From: Sedimenticola thiotaurini
GTDB taxonomy: Bacteria; Pseudomonadota; Gammaproteobacteria; Chromatiales; Chromatiaceae
Length of the DNA stretch: 64,000 nucleotides
Direction of reading: 5' to 3'
Assembly (NCBI RefSeq): GCF_001007875.1
Contig: NZ_CP011412.1
Location: 868,001 to 932,000 of the forward strand
Every line of letters starts with the position of its first letter. The stretch's first letter is position 1. Below the pieces are notes generated by a model, which ran no database searches, was not told the DNA's origin, and worked only from the letters and a program-made list of their open reading frames with translations. Of the stretch, positions 44,572 to 54,075 are shown one piece after another. Both the position numbers and the translations under genes were made by a program.

Positions 44572-45150
44572 TCAGCGATTACTGTCGTAGCTGACAAAAT
44601 TGGCATAGGGTACGACACCAATACCACCGGGTGCTGCAAACTCATTGTGCTCGATCAGAAAGTTATTCAGTTTTGATTCTACTTTGGGTTCTGAGAGATT
44701 CTTCCAGCGCGTGCTGGACTGCACCAGGTATGAAGCGGGATTCGGCGTGGATTGCTCCGCTACCAGTGGACCACCACCTTCCGGAGAGAAGCCGGTGAAC
44801 TGCGGAAACGACAGTACTGTTACAACCGCCACGGAAGCTGCCAGTGCCGCCCCACCGGCCGCTTTGTACCAGCGTGGCGGAAACCGTTTTGGACGGACAG
44901 AAGGAAAGTCCCGGACATTGGAAAAGTCCATAGGTTCCTGTTCCAGCCTGGCCTGCACCCGATCCGCAATGGACGGGTTGGAAAAACGGATAGCCTCGCC
45001 ACGCATGGCATCACCAATCAGGTTATAGCGATCCCATCGATTACGAAGCGACTCGTTCTCCTGGAGCAGATCCAGGGTCTGACGGATCTCATCCTGCTCC
45101 AGTTCACTATCCAGAAGGGAGGAAATCTGCTTATTGATATCGTCTGTCAT
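44572..45150 (-). CDS. rseA: Anti-sigma-E factor RseA (MucA)
   Basis: A 192-residue membrane protein. The N-terminal cytoplasmic domain has DKQISSLLDSELEQDEIRQTL and DRYNLIGDAMRGE, the part that binds RpoE; one membrane helix (about 100-118, AGGAALAASVAVVTVLSF) leads to a periplasmic tail that RseB binds. Cleavage by DegS and RseP during stress frees sigma-E. It lies 42 bases after rpoE. Confidence 0.92.
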   Translation of the reverse strand: MTDDINKQISSLLDSELEQDEIRQTLDLLQENESLRNRWDRYNLIGDAMRGEAIRFSNPSIADRVQARLEQEPMDFSNVRDFPSVRPKRFPPRWYKAAGGAALAASVAVVTVLSFPQFTGFSPEGGGPLVAEQSTPNPASYLVQSSTRWKNLSEPKVESKLNNFLIEHNEFAAPGGIGVVPYANFVSYDSNR

Positions 45151-45192
45151 TGTCTTATCCGACCGGTCGATATGATACTGCTGTTCAAAGTA

Positions 45193-45768
45193 TCAGCTCA
45201 GAAGCGGTTGTAATTTCGCATCTATCGCTGCACGGGCACGAAATATTCTCGATCTTACGGTTCCTACCGGGCAATCCATTGCCTTCGCAATCTCCTCGTA
45301 ACTGAGACCTTCCAGTTCCCTGAGGGTAATGGCGATGCGCAAATCTTCCGGAAGCTCATCAATCGCCCGATTGACTGTCTCTGCGATCTCCTTCTCCAGC
45401 AGATGGTGTTCCGGCGTGGCATGCTCTTTTAGCCGGACACCAACATCCAGCTGCTCGGCGGTCTCGGCATCAATATCCGAACTGGGGGGGCGGCGTTTCT
45501 GTGCGACCAGGTAGTTCTTTGCGGTATTAATGGCAATACGGTAGAGCCAGGTATAAAATGCGCTCTCCTGACGAAAGTTTGGTAAAGCTTTGTATGCCTT
45601 GATAAAAGCTTCCTGAGTCACATCAAGCGTCTCACTGGGGTCTCTTACATAGCGGGAGACCAGATTTGCCACTTTTTGCTGGTACTTGAGCACCAGCAGA
45701 TCAAAGGCTTTCTTGTCTCCACGCTGAACACGTTCGACCAACTCCTGGTCTATCTGCCGTTCCCCCAT
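45193..45768 (-). CDS. rpoE: Extracytoplasmic-stress sigma factor RpoE (AlgU)
   Basis: A 191-residue group 4 sigma factor. Region 2 reads FDLLVLKYQQKVANLVSRYV then DVTQEAFIKAYKALPNFR; region 4 has LPEDLRIAITLRELEGLSYEEIAKAMDCPVGTVRSRIFRAR, the DNA-binding helix. It drives the envelope-stress genes including this operon. A likely self-regulated promoter lies upstream at 45817-45843. It is divergent from nadB. Confidence 0.97.
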   Translation of the reverse strand: MGERQIDQELVERVQRGDKKAFDLLVLKYQQKVANLVSRYVRDPSETLDVTQEAFIKAYKALPNFRQESAFYTWLYRIAINTAKNYLVAQKRRPPSSDIDAETAEQLDVGVRLKEHATPEHHLLEKEIAETVNRAIDELPEDLRIAITLRELEGLSYEEIAKAMDCPVGTVRSRIFRARAAIDAKLQPLLS

Positions 45769-45816
45769 CAGGGCATGACCTCTGATAGTGGCAAGCGATG
45801 CTCCATACTCAATGTG

Positions 45817-45843
45817 GTTGACAACATGCTGTGTGATAAGTTC
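45817..45843 (-). promoter_or_regulatory. Candidate sigma-E promoter for rpoE
   Basis: On the minus strand GAACTT (45843-45838) and TCAAC (45821-45817) are separated by 16 bases, close to the sigma-E/AlgU consensus GAACTT-N16-TCtgA/TCAAA. It lies 49 bases upstream of the rpoE start and fits self-regulation as in E. coli and Pseudomonas. Confidence 0.6.
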
Positions 45844-45963
45844 TCAATATCCGGTTCTCGAAATCGGAGATTTAGGATAGGATTCCCCAACAGTATCCGT
45901 AATGTGCAGATACCGCCATATGGAGCTGAATTATGACCCTAAGGCAGGATTCGGGTAAACCCC

Positions 45964-47592
45964 ATGACTAAAAACGCCCCCAAGCAATTTGATGTTCTGA
46001 TTATCGGCAGCGGAGCCGCCGGATTGAGCCTGGCCCTGCGGTTGCCCGAATCTGTCCAGGTAGCAGTTATCGCCAAACGCGAACTGACCGAGGGTAACAC
46101 TTATTACGCCCAGGGCGGAATCTCCGCAGTGCTGGATGTTGAAGATTCTGTAGATTCCCATGTCAATGACACCCTGGTTGCCGGTGCCGGACTGTGCGAT
46201 GAGCAGACAGTTCGCCTGGTTGTCGAAAAAGGCCCGGAAAATATTCAGTGGTTGCTGGACGAAGGTGTGGATTTTACCCGAAATACCCCGTCAGAGGGCG
46301 GCTATCACCTGACCCGGGAAGGTGGCCATTCGCACCGCCGGATTATTCACGCAGCCGACGCTACCGGGCAGGAGGTGGAGAGTCGTCTGGAGAGCCAGGT
46401 CAAATCACGCCCGAATATCAGCCTGTTCGAACAACATAACGCCATTGACCTGATCATGGGGGGGAAACAGGGCATTCCGGATAACCCCTGCCTTGGCGCT
46501 TATATCCTGAACAAAAACAACAACCAGGTTGAGACCTTCGTCGCCAAATTCACCGTCCTGGCAACAGGTGGAGCCAGTAAGGTCTATCTCTATACCAGCA
46601 ATCCGGATGTCTCCACCGGAGACGGTATCGCCATGGCCTGGCGGGCCGGTTGTCGTGTGGCCAACATGGAGTTTATCCAGTTCCACCCAACCTGCCTCTA
46701 TCACCCCCATGCCAAGTCATTCCTGATCACCGAAGCCCTACGTGGCGAAGGGGGCAAACTGCTGTTGCCGGATGGCACCCGGTTCATGCCGCAGTTTGAC
46801 GAGCGTGCCGAACTGGCACCGCGCGATATTGTGGCGCGCGCCATCGATCATGAGATGAAACGAATTGGTGCCGATTGTCTCTTCCTGGACATCAGCCACA
46901 AACCGGCCGATTTTATCCGTGAACATTTTCCAAACATACACGCCAAGTGCCTTGAGTTTGGTATTGATATCACAACCGACCCGATTCCGGTGGTACCGGC
47001 GGCTCACTACACCTGCGGAGGCGTCATTACCGACCTGAAGGCCCGAACAGATGTACCGAATCTGTTTGCCATCGGCGAAACCTCCTATACCGGCCTGCAC
47101 GGCGCGAACCGGATGGCCAGTAACTCACTGCTGGAGTGCCTGGTGTACGCCCAACAGGCCGCCTTCGATATCGAGGAGCGGCTACCCTCTGCCGCCGCGT
47201 TGCCAGAAGTGATGCCGTGGGACGAAAGCCGGGTCACAGACTCGGATGAAGAGGTGGTGGTATCCCACAACTGGAATGAACTGCGCCATTTCATGTGGGA
47301 CTATGTCGGTATCGTCCGCAGCAACAAACGGCTGGAACGGGCCAAACGACGCATCAACCTGTTACGCCACGAGATCAAGGAGTACTACAGCAATTTCCGG
47401 GTAACCAACGATCTGCTGGAACTGCGTAATCTGGTAGAGGTGGCTTACCTGATCATCCACTCCGCACAACACCGGAAAGAGAGCCGCGGACTCCATTTCA
47501 ACATCGATTTTCCCCATCGTGACGACCGTTTCCAGAAGGCGCCTACGGTCTTGATACCGGATACTTATCAGCCTTCAGACCCGGTCCAGTAG
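45964..47592 (+). CDS. nadB: L-aspartate oxidase
   Basis: A 542-residue FAD enzyme that oxidises aspartate to iminoaspartate, the first step of NAD synthesis. The FAD site is [15 protein letters not shown] near residue 11; [48 protein letters not shown] and [17 protein letters not shown] are diagnostic of NadB rather than SdhA. It is divergent from rpoE. Its last 50 bases overlap the end of ygfX on the other strand. Confidence 0.96.
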   Translation: MTKNAPKQFDVLIIGSGAAGLSLALRLPESVQVAVIAKRELTEGNTYYAQGGISAVLDVEDSVDSHVNDTLVAGAGLCDEQTVRLVVEKGPENIQWLLDEGVDFTRNTPSEGGYHLTREGGHSHRRIIHAADATGQEVESRLESQVKSRPNISLFEQHNAIDLIMGGKQGIPDNPCLGAYILNKNNNQVETFVAKFTVLATGGASKVYLYTSNPDVSTGDGIAMAWRAGCRVANMEFIQFHPTCLYHPHAKSFLITEALRGEGGKLLLPDGTRFMPQFDERAELAPRDIVARAIDHEMKRIGADCLFLDISHKPADFIREHFPNIHAKCLEFGIDITTDPIPVVPAAHYTCGGVITDLKARTDVPNLFAIGETSYTGLHGANRMASNSLLECLVYAQQAAFDIEERLPSAAALPEVMPWDESRVTDSDEEVVVSHNWNELRHFMWDYVGIVRSNKRLERAKRRINLLRHEIKEYYSNFRVTNDLLELRNLVEVAYLIIHSAQHRKESRGLHFNIDFPHRDDRFQKAPTVLIPDTYQPSDPVQ

Positions 47593-48016
47593 CCGGTTCC
47601 CGGAGGCGAATCCGTAGACGACGGTGCTGTCCGGCATCACAGTTATCCGATAACAGTAAAAAGTATTGCCGGGACAGCAGTCCGGTGCGGAATCCCAGGA
47701 TTATCAGCCAGTGGCTGGTGAAGCAACTGGACAGCGCCCCATATTGCTGCGGTGCCCTGCCCGTCTGTTCCACCAGCCAACTGCCATCCGGCCGCCAAAG
47801 AAGGCGTGTATGGGTGTTTTCCAGGGTTCGGGCCTGACGCCAAAATCGAAGCCAGGAGAGAGTGACCCAGCCAATCGGCAGCAGCATCTCCAGGGGGTAG
47901 GAGACGGCGGCGGCCAGGCAGTAGCTGATCACAACCGCATGCAGTAGGTGTTGAAAACGAATCAGCGTTTCTGATTGCCAAAGCTGAATACGTAGTGGTG
48001 ATTGCTCCCTGTTCAT
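47543..48016 (-). CDS. ygfX: YgfX/CptA-like membrane protein
   Basis: A 157-residue membrane protein of the YgfX family. Two hydrophobic helices ([21 protein letters not shown] and [13 protein letters not shown], about 25-60) precede a soluble part with [12 protein letters not shown]. In E. coli YgfX pairs with SdhE and has been described as toxin CptA acting on cytoskeletal proteins, though this remains uncertain. ATG at 48016 is preferred over GTG at 48019. It lies 149 bases after sdhE, further apart than in E. coli, and its 3' end overlaps convergent nadB. Confidence 0.75.
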   Translation of the reverse strand: MNREQSPLRIQLWQSETLIRFQHLLHAVVISYCLAAAVSYPLEMLLPIGWVTLSWLRFWRQARTLENTHTRLLWRPDGSWLVEQTGRAPQQYGALSSCFTSHWLIILGFRTGLLSRQYFLLLSDNCDAGQHRRLRIRLREPATGPGLKADKYPVSRP

Positions 48017-48168
48017 CACACTCCCTGTGCTTAATCCAAACAGTGCGCATACCAGAATAGGGGCTCAGAACTACCTCTCCTCACCCTTTTGAGCGGCCCG
48101 GTTTCAGCAGCACGATGCAGCAGGCGCACCGAGTTGCACCGATTTTACCGTCGACAGGCAGGTTCTGA

Positions 48169-48432
48169 CTAGGAGCTGGTCCGCATCAAAGAGATCAAGC
48201 GCCGGATATCGGGATCAGACGGGACTACATTGCCCATTACCCAGTCCAACAGCAACTGATCTTCAAAGTCGAGCAGACGGACGAACAAGCGCTGGTCTTC
48301 CAAGGAGAGAGTAGTGAAGTGTTGATCAAGAAAATCGATTAACACGTAGTCCAACTCGAGCATGCCACGCCGGCATTGCCAGCGTAGCTGCCCGAGGGAC
48401 GGGAGATCGGTTTCAGGGACCGGTGTTTTCAC
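48169..48432 (-). CDS. sdhE: Succinate dehydrogenase assembly factor SdhE
   Basis: An 87-residue helical protein that helps attach FAD to SdhA. The family signature RRGMLELD (RGxxE) is at about residue 21, with DLDYVL-like helices and LLDFEDQLLLDWVMG after it. It lies 6 bases after sdhB, at the end of the sdhCDAB operon, which fits its function. The end of the protein is disordered and short. Confidence 0.93.
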   Translation of the reverse strand: MKTPVPETDLPSLGQLRWQCRRGMLELDYVLIDFLDQHFTTLSLEDQRLFVRLLDFEDQLLLDWVMGNVVPSDPDIRRLISLMRTSS

Positions 48433-48438
48433 GCTGGC

Positions 48439-49131
48439 TCAGATAGAGTGCTTGAGCATCAGTTCCTTGATCTTGCCAATTGCCTTGGTGGGATTGAGCG
48501 ACTTCGGACAATACTCCACGCAGTTCATGATCGAATGGCAACGGAACAGTTTGTAGGGACCTTCCAACGCATCCAGTCGCTCTTCAGTGGCCTGATCCCG
48601 GCTATCCGCCAGGAACCGCCAGGCCTGCAGTAGTGCCTGCGGGCCGTAGAATTTCTCCGGATTCCACCAGAATGAAGGACAGGCGGTTGAGCAGCAACCG
48701 CACATGATGCACTCGTACAGACCATCCAATTTGTCCCGATCTTCAGGGGATTGCAGCATCTCCTTCTCAGGCAGTGGGTCCTTATGGATCAGGTAGGGCT
48801 GAACCGCACGATATTGCTGGTAGAACTGGGACATATCCACAACCAGATCCCGGATCACCGGACGACCCGGCAATGGCCGCACATTGACCGGCTCCTTCAG
48901 ATCACTGACCGGGGTGGTACACCCGAGCAGATTACTGCCATTCGCGTTCACAGCATCGGAACCGCATACACCTTCGCCACAGGAGTGACGGAAGGCGAAA
49001 CTCTCATCCTGACGCTTGATTTCCATCAGCGCATCACGAAGCATCATGCCCCGGGTAACTTCGACATCGTACTCCTGCATATGTGGAGCAGTGTCGACAT
49101 CAGGGTTATAACGGTAAACAATAAATTTCAT
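48439..49131 (-). CDS. sdhB: Succinate dehydrogenase iron-sulfur subunit
   Basis: A 230-residue iron-sulfur protein. The N-terminal ferredoxin-like domain has SCGEGVCGSD and NLLGC (2Fe-2S); the C-terminal domain has CIMCGCCSTACP (4Fe-4S) and CHSIMNCVEYCPK (3Fe-4S and quinone site). It passes electrons from SdhA flavin to ubiquinone at the membrane. It is followed by sdhE after 6 bases and preceded by sdhA after 10 bases. Confidence 0.97.
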   Translation of the reverse strand: MKFIVYRYNPDVDTAPHMQEYDVEVTRGMMLRDALMEIKRQDESFAFRHSCGEGVCGSDAVNANGSNLLGCTTPVSDLKEPVNVRPLPGRPVIRDLVVDMSQFYQQYRAVQPYLIHKDPLPEKEMLQSPEDRDKLDGLYECIMCGCCSTACPSFWWNPEKFYGPQALLQAWRFLADSRDQATEERLDALEGPYKLFRCHSIMNCVEYCPKSLNPTKAIGKIKELMLKHSI

Positions 49132-49141
49132 CTATCAACCC

Positions 49142-50905
49142 TCAGTAGACACGTGGCTTCGGCGGGAAGGTTTCGACAGTAAGCGGTTTGGTTTGAACCG
49201 GCTTGTAATCCAGACGGTCACCTTCTTTGAAATAGACCGAATGTTTCATCCAGTTCTCATCATCCCGTTCGGTGTAGTCAGGCCGGGAATGAGCACCACG
49301 ACTCTCTTTACGCTCCAGTGCAGAAAGCACAATAGCCATGCCGATATCGATCAGGTTTTCCAGCTCCAGTGCTTCGATCCTTGCCGTATTAAAGATCTTG
49401 CTCTGATCACCCAGGCGGACATCCTTCAGTTTCTCCCGGACCTCCTTCACCTTCTCCACACCCTCCGACATGATTTCGTCAGTACGGAATACGCCGGCAT
49501 GATCTTCCATCACCTTGCGGAACTCGTCACGCAGTTCGCGCACTGGTATGCCCTCACCCGTTTCCTCCCAGCGGCTGAGTCTGGACATCGCCTGTTCGAC
49601 CGACGACTCATCCATCGCCCTGTGTTCGGGATTCTCTTTCAAGTGATTGATAATCTGCTGACCGGCAGCCCGGCCAAACACCAGGATATCCAGCAGTGAG
49701 TTTCCGCCCAGACGATTGGCACCATGCACCGAGACACAAGCACACTCACCGGCGGCGAACAGTCCGGGCACAATCTCTTCAGAACCATCCGAAGAAGGTA
49801 TCACCACGTGGCCTAGACGGTCGGTGGGAATACCACCCATCATGTAGTGAGCGGTTGGGAATACCGGGATCGGTTCTACTGCCGGATCCACACCGGCGAA
49901 GATCTTGGAGCTCTCGCGGATACCGGGCAGACGCTTGGCAATGATATCTTCACCCAGGTGGTCCACTTTCAGCAGTACATGGTCGGCATTGGGTCCACAA
50001 CCACGTCCCTCTTTCACCTCGGTCACGATAGCCCGGGAGACCACGTCCCGGCTGGCCAGATCTTTTGCGTTGGGTGCATAACGCTCCATGAAGCGCTCAC
50101 CATCCTTGTTGATCAGGTAACCACCCTCACCACGCACGCCTTCGGTAATCAGCATGCCACGACCGGCGATACCGGTCGGATGGAACTGGAAAAACTCCAT
50201 GTCCATCAATGGCACGCCGGCGCGCAGTGCCATAGCCATCCCATCACCGGTATTGATATGGGCATTCGAGGTGGTTCTGAACACCTGACCACCGCCGCCT
50301 GTCGCCAGCAGCGTGGTTTTGGCCTCGATCAGCAACGGCTCACCGGTCTCGATTTCCAGGGTCAGCGCACCGAGGATAGCCCCCTCTTCATCCCGTATCA
50401 GATCGATACCGAAGTACTCATCAAAAAAATGGGTGCGGGCGCGAATGTTCTGCTGATAAAGGGTGTGCAGGATAGCGTGACCGGTACGGTCGGCAGCGGC
50501 GCAGGTGCGTGCCGCCTGGGCACCACCGAAATTCTGGCTCTGGCCACCGAATGCACGCTGGTAGATCTTGCCGTCATCGAGCCGTGAGAACGGCACACCG
50601 TTGTGTTCCAGCTCGTAAACGGTGGGGATCGCCTCACGACACATGAACTCGATCGCATCCTGGTCACCCAGATAATCCGAGCCCTTGACCGTGTCAAACA
50701 TGTGCCAGTGCCAATTATCTTCAAAGACATTGGCCAGAGCGGCATTCACACCACCCTGGGCAGCAACAGTATGGGAACGGGTCGGAAATACTTTTGAGAC
50801 AACAGCAACTCGCAGGTTGGCGTTGGCAAGCTGTAGCGCTGCATTCAGGCCGGCACCACCGGCACCGATGATCAGCGCATCAAAACGTCTTCTGGCTAGC
50901 GTCAT
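49142..50905 (-). CDS. sdhA: Succinate dehydrogenase flavoprotein subunit
   Basis: A 587-residue flavoprotein that oxidises succinate to fumarate in the citric acid cycle. FAD binding uses ALIIGAGGAGLNAALQL near residue 10, the covalent-FAD His is in RSHTVAAQGG, and the catalytic Arg and His lie in HPTGI and HGANRLGGNSLLD. It is the third gene of sdhCDAB and its length fits the E. coli enzyme (588). The start ATG lies 26 bases after the sdhD stop. Confidence 0.97.
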   Translation of the reverse strand: MTLARRRFDALIIGAGGAGLNAALQLANANLRVAVVSKVFPTRSHTVAAQGGVNAALANVFEDNWHWHMFDTVKGSDYLGDQDAIEFMCREAIPTVYELEHNGVPFSRLDDGKIYQRAFGGQSQNFGGAQAARTCAAADRTGHAILHTLYQQNIRARTHFFDEYFGIDLIRDEEGAILGALTLEIETGEPLLIEAKTTLLATGGGGQVFRTTSNAHINTGDGMAMALRAGVPLMDMEFFQFHPTGIAGRGMLITEGVRGEGGYLINKDGERFMERYAPNAKDLASRDVVSRAIVTEVKEGRGCGPNADHVLLKVDHLGEDIIAKRLPGIRESSKIFAGVDPAVEPIPVFPTAHYMMGGIPTDRLGHVVIPSSDGSEEIVPGLFAAGECACVSVHGANRLGGNSLLDILVFGRAAGQQIINHLKENPEHRAMDESSVEQAMSRLSRWEETGEGIPVRELRDEFRKVMEDHAGVFRTDEIMSEGVEKVKEVREKLKDVRLGDQSKIFNTARIEALELENLIDIGMAIVLSALERKESRGAHSRPDYTERDDENWMKHSVYFKEGDRLDYKPVQTKPLTVETFPPKPRVY

Positions 50906-50931
50906 GATATACCTTTATTAATATGTGGTGT

Positions 50932-51276
50932 TCAGGCAGACACACTGGCGAGGAATACAACCTTTGCAAACCAGAGGCCGCAGCCAATGAAGCCAAGTGC
51001 AAACAGGCTGAGCAGGCTTACTCGGGCCATTATCGGCTGCACATAGTCGATCAGCACGTCACGGATACCGACCCAGGCGTGTATCAGCAGCGCAGTGACA
51101 AACAGCAGCATGCCTATACTGACCCCGGGGTCGGCCACGTAGGCGCGCCACGCTTCATAGGATTCAGGTGCATTGAAGCTCAGATGACCGAGCATATAGA
51201 TTAGGTACAGTCCGAGATAAACTGCACTGATACGTTGCAGCGCCCATGCGCGCAATCCGGATGCTTGGCGACTCAT
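50932..51276 (-). CDS. sdhD: Succinate dehydrogenase membrane anchor subunit D
   Basis: A 114-residue membrane subunit with three helices (LQRISAVYLGLYLIYML, SIGMLLFVTALLIHAWVGI, SLLSLFALGFIGCGLWF). With SdhC it holds heme b and the quinone site; HAWVGIRDV carries the conserved His and Arg. The start overlaps the sdhC stop by 4 bases. Confidence 0.92.
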   Translation of the reverse strand: MSRQASGLRAWALQRISAVYLGLYLIYMLGHLSFNAPESYEAWRAYVADPGVSIGMLLFVTALLIHAWVGIRDVLIDYVQPIMARVSLLSLFALGFIGCGLWFAKVVFLASVSA

Positions 51277-51647
51277 AGTATTAACCCGATCAAAACAGCA
51301 AGAACAGGAGCGGCTACCATGACGACCTGCGCCGACCTGGTCTCTATCTCCTTCTCAACACCAATATGGAAATCAAGCAGCAGGTAACGAATACCTGCCA
51401 GTAAATGATGCAGCATCGCCCAGAGCACGACGAACAGGACCAGCTTGATAAACAGACTATCCATAATCGCCTTCGCCTCTGCAAAACCTTCCGGTCCGGA
51501 GAGTGAGAGATCAAGGGTATATGCCAGGAATGGTATGGCCAGAATCATCAGCACACCGCTGGCCCGATGTCCTACCGACATAATGGCGGCAATCGGGAAG
51601 CGGAATTGCGTGAGGTCGAGATAGACAGGCCGGTTTTTTATCGTCAT
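51273..51647 (-). CDS. sdhC: Succinate dehydrogenase cytochrome b556 subunit C
   Basis: A 124-residue membrane protein with three helices. RPVYLDLTQFRFPIAAIMSVGHRASGV is the family N-terminus with the quinone-binding SVGHRASG, and HHLLAGIRYLLLD carries the heme-ligand His. It is the first gene of sdhCDAB-sdhE; its promoter should lie in the 165 bases before 51812, where no clear boxes were picked out. Confidence 0.93.
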   Translation of the reverse strand: MTIKNRPVYLDLTQFRFPIAAIMSVGHRASGVLMILAIPFLAYTLDLSLSGPEGFAEAKAIMDSLFIKLVLFVVLWAMLHHLLAGIRYLLLDFHIGVEKEIETRSAQVVMVAAPVLAVLIGLIL

Positions 51648-51812
51648 ACAGATTCTCTCGTTGTCTCAGCCTAATTTACGTTGGAATTTTCGTCAGAAAG
51701 CGAACACCTGACGGGACAGAAGCCAATTATAGCGATTTGGCCGGGCTTTGAAAGGGTATATTTTATAGAGCCATCAAATTTACTTGGCGATAATATTTCC
51801 GTTAATTAGTTT

Positions 51813-52334
51813 TCAGTTTAAGTCTAAGTCCTTAAGATATCTAAATAATTTTCGTTGTGCCGTAGGTGGCTTGGTTAACTCGCGCTCTTTTTTAGCGGCG
51901 CGAATTAATTGCCTGACATGCTGGATGTCTATATTAGGACAAATATCCAATAGCTCAGAGAGTGTTTTATCATCGCCATTGATTAACCGATCCCGCCACT
52001 GTTCAATTCGATGAAAGCGTCGATTATCCTGCATCGCCTGATCGTCCATCCGCTGGAACAGGGATTCGACTTGTTCCGTATCCTCCTGATTGAGCAACTT
52101 GCCAAGTCGCCGTATATGACGGCGCATGGCATTGTGGCTTTTGATTCGCTGTGACTCCCGCAGGGCATCCATCATCGACTCTGAGAAGCCAAACGCCTCC
52201 CACTGTGCCGGCTTCAGTTTCACCAATCGTTCGCCCAATGCCTGAAGCGCCAGCATCTGGCGCTTGATTTCACTCCGGGAAACCTGCTCTTCGGTCTCCT
52301 CGTACCCTCCGGATTCATATTCGTCAGTCATCAT
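51813..52334 (-). CDS. yjgA: Ribosome biogenesis factor YjgA/DarP (DUF615)
   Basis: A 173-residue charged helical protein. The chain SRSEIKRQMLALQALGERLV, then SHNAMRRHIRRLGKLLNQED and RHIRQL-like segments fit the DUF615 family that binds late 50S ribosome precursors. Its ATG overlaps the recJ stop by ATGA, so it is coupled to recJ. It should join the ribosomal assembly functions together with lepA and era in this window. Confidence 0.92.
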   Translation of the reverse strand: MMTDEYESGGYEETEEQVSRSEIKRQMLALQALGERLVKLKPAQWEAFGFSESMMDALRESQRIKSHNAMRRHIRRLGKLLNQEDTEQVESLFQRMDDQAMQDNRRFHRIEQWRDRLINGDDKTLSELLDICPNIDIQHVRQLIRAAKKERELTKPPTAQRKLFRYLKDLDLN

Positions 52335-54067
52335 TCAATCACCTGAAAATATTCAATCATCAACTGCAAGGTTCGTGCGCCGCGAAACTCATTGACTGAA
52401 AGCCGGTAGGCGGCCTGGATCGACACCCCGGTTTTTTCCGGTAAAGCGTCGACCTGGTTAAAGGCGATCGCTTCCAGGTGGTCGGCAAAGTCCCCTCTTC
52501 GCAGCGTCATTTTTGCATGCCTTTCACCTACAACCCGTTGCCGCACGATTTCAAACCGGTCATCGAACAGTGGTTCCCTAAACCCTTGTCCCCAGGGGCC
52601 AGCCCTGCTCAACTGTTCGGCCATACCCAGGCTCAGTTCCGACGCTTTCAACCCGCCATCTGATAACAGCTTACCGGTCAGGCTCCGCCCCTTCAGCTCT
52701 GTTTCCACAGCTTCATTAAAGCAGCGACAGAATTCCGGGTAGCAGGACTTGTCCAGCGTCAGTCCCGCCGCCATGGCGTGTCCACCGAACTTACTCAGTA
52801 ATTCCGGCCGGGCCACCGCGATTGATTCCAGTGTGTCCCGGATATGTAAACCGTCGATTGATCGGGCTGAGCCCTTAAGCGTCTCTCCGTCCGCATCGGC
52901 GAATGCAATGACCGGTCGCTGGTAGCGATCCTTGACCCGGGAGGCAAGAATACCGATTACTCCCTGATGCCAACCCTCCTGATAGACACAGAGCCCATAG
53001 GGGAGCTGTTCATCCAGTTCCAGTGAGTCAAGATATTCCAGGGCTTGCTCCTTCATCTCCTGCTCAATCTGTTTACGTTCCCTGTTGAGACGATCCAGCA
53101 GATCCGCCGTCTCAGCCGCTCGGCTGTCTGAATCACTCAGCAGTGCCGCGATGCCCACCGACATATCATCCAGGCGTCCGGCCGCATTAAGCCTCGGCGC
53201 GACCACAAAACCGAGATCGGACGCCGCCACGCGGGCCAACGCCCTGCCCGACCTGACCAGTATCTCCCGGATCAAGGGACAGCAGCGTCCGGCACGTATT
53301 CTTGCCAACCCCTGCTGTACCAGTATCCGGTTGTTGTAATCCAGTTGAACCACATCGGCCACGGTTCCCAGGGCTACCAGATCCAGATAATCGGCCAGGT
53401 TAGGCTCCATCAGACCACGGGCTGGAAACCAGCCCTGTTCCCGCAGACGGGCCCGCAACGCCATCATCACATAAAACACCACCCCGACCCCGGCCAGGTG
53501 TTTGCTGGGGAAGCGCTCATCAGGGCTGTTTGGATTCACAATGACATTGGCGTCCGGCAATCGGGGGCCGGCCAGGTGGTGATCCGTGACCAGTACGGCA
53601 ACGCCCCGTTTCCGCAGCAGTGCGACACCCGCCAGGCTTGAAATGCCATTATCCACCGTAATCACCAGATCCGGCTGAAGCGTCAACGCCTTCTCAGCAA
53701 TCTCAGCAGTCAATCCATAACCATCTGAAAAGCGGTTCGGCACCATGTAGTTCACCTGGGTGGCGCCCATGGCCAGAAGCGAACGCACCGCCAATGCACA
53801 ACTGGTGGCGCCATCCGCATCGAAATCCGCAACAATCAGGATGCGCCCGTTATCGGCCATCACCTGATGAATCAACTCTGCAGCCTCGACGCTGCCACCC
53901 AACTTTCCCGGTGGTATCAGGGCTGTCAGGCTATAGTCCAGTTGGTCGGCAGAGGTCACTCCACGGTGCGCGTAGATTCGCTGCAACAGTGGTGGCACAC
54001 CGGGTAACTGCAGAGTGGAAGGGCCGGGAACAGGTGCCCGGACTATGCTTCGCGTGCTACTTGCCAT
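52331..54067 (-). CDS. recJ: Single-strand exonuclease RecJ
   Basis: A 578-residue 5'-3' exonuclease for recombination and mismatch repair. DHH-family motifs are in order: VADFDADGATSCALAV near 80, TVDNGISS near 137, VTDHHLAG near 160 and the DHHA1 part near the C-terminus with GGHAMAAGLT. It is transcribed before yjgA, with which it overlaps by 4 bases. The start ATG at 54067 begins MASSTRSIV. Confidence 0.96.
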   Translation of the reverse strand: MASSTRSIVRAPVPGPSTLQLPGVPPLLQRIYAHRGVTSADQLDYSLTALIPPGKLGGSVEAAELIHQVMADNGRILIVADFDADGATSCALAVRSLLAMGATQVNYMVPNRFSDGYGLTAEIAEKALTLQPDLVITVDNGISSLAGVALLRKRGVAVLVTDHHLAGPRLPDANVIVNPNSPDERFPSKHLAGVGVVFYVMMALRARLREQGWFPARGLMEPNLADYLDLVALGTVADVVQLDYNNRILVQQGLARIRAGRCCPLIREILVRSGRALARVAASDLGFVVAPRLNAAGRLDDMSVGIAALLSDSDSRAAETADLLDRLNRERKQIEQEMKEQALEYLDSLELDEQLPYGLCVYQEGWHQGVIGILASRVKDRYQRPVIAFADADGETLKGSARSIDGLHIRDTLESIAVARPELLSKFGGHAMAAGLTLDKSCYPEFCRCFNEAVETELKGRSLTGKLLSDGGLKASELSLGMAEQLSRAGPWGQGFREPLFDDRFEIVRQRVVGERHAKMTLRRGDFADHLEAIAFNQVDALPEKTGVSIQAAYRLSVNEFRGARTLQLMIEYFQVIE

Positions 54068-54075
54068 ACTCCGGC

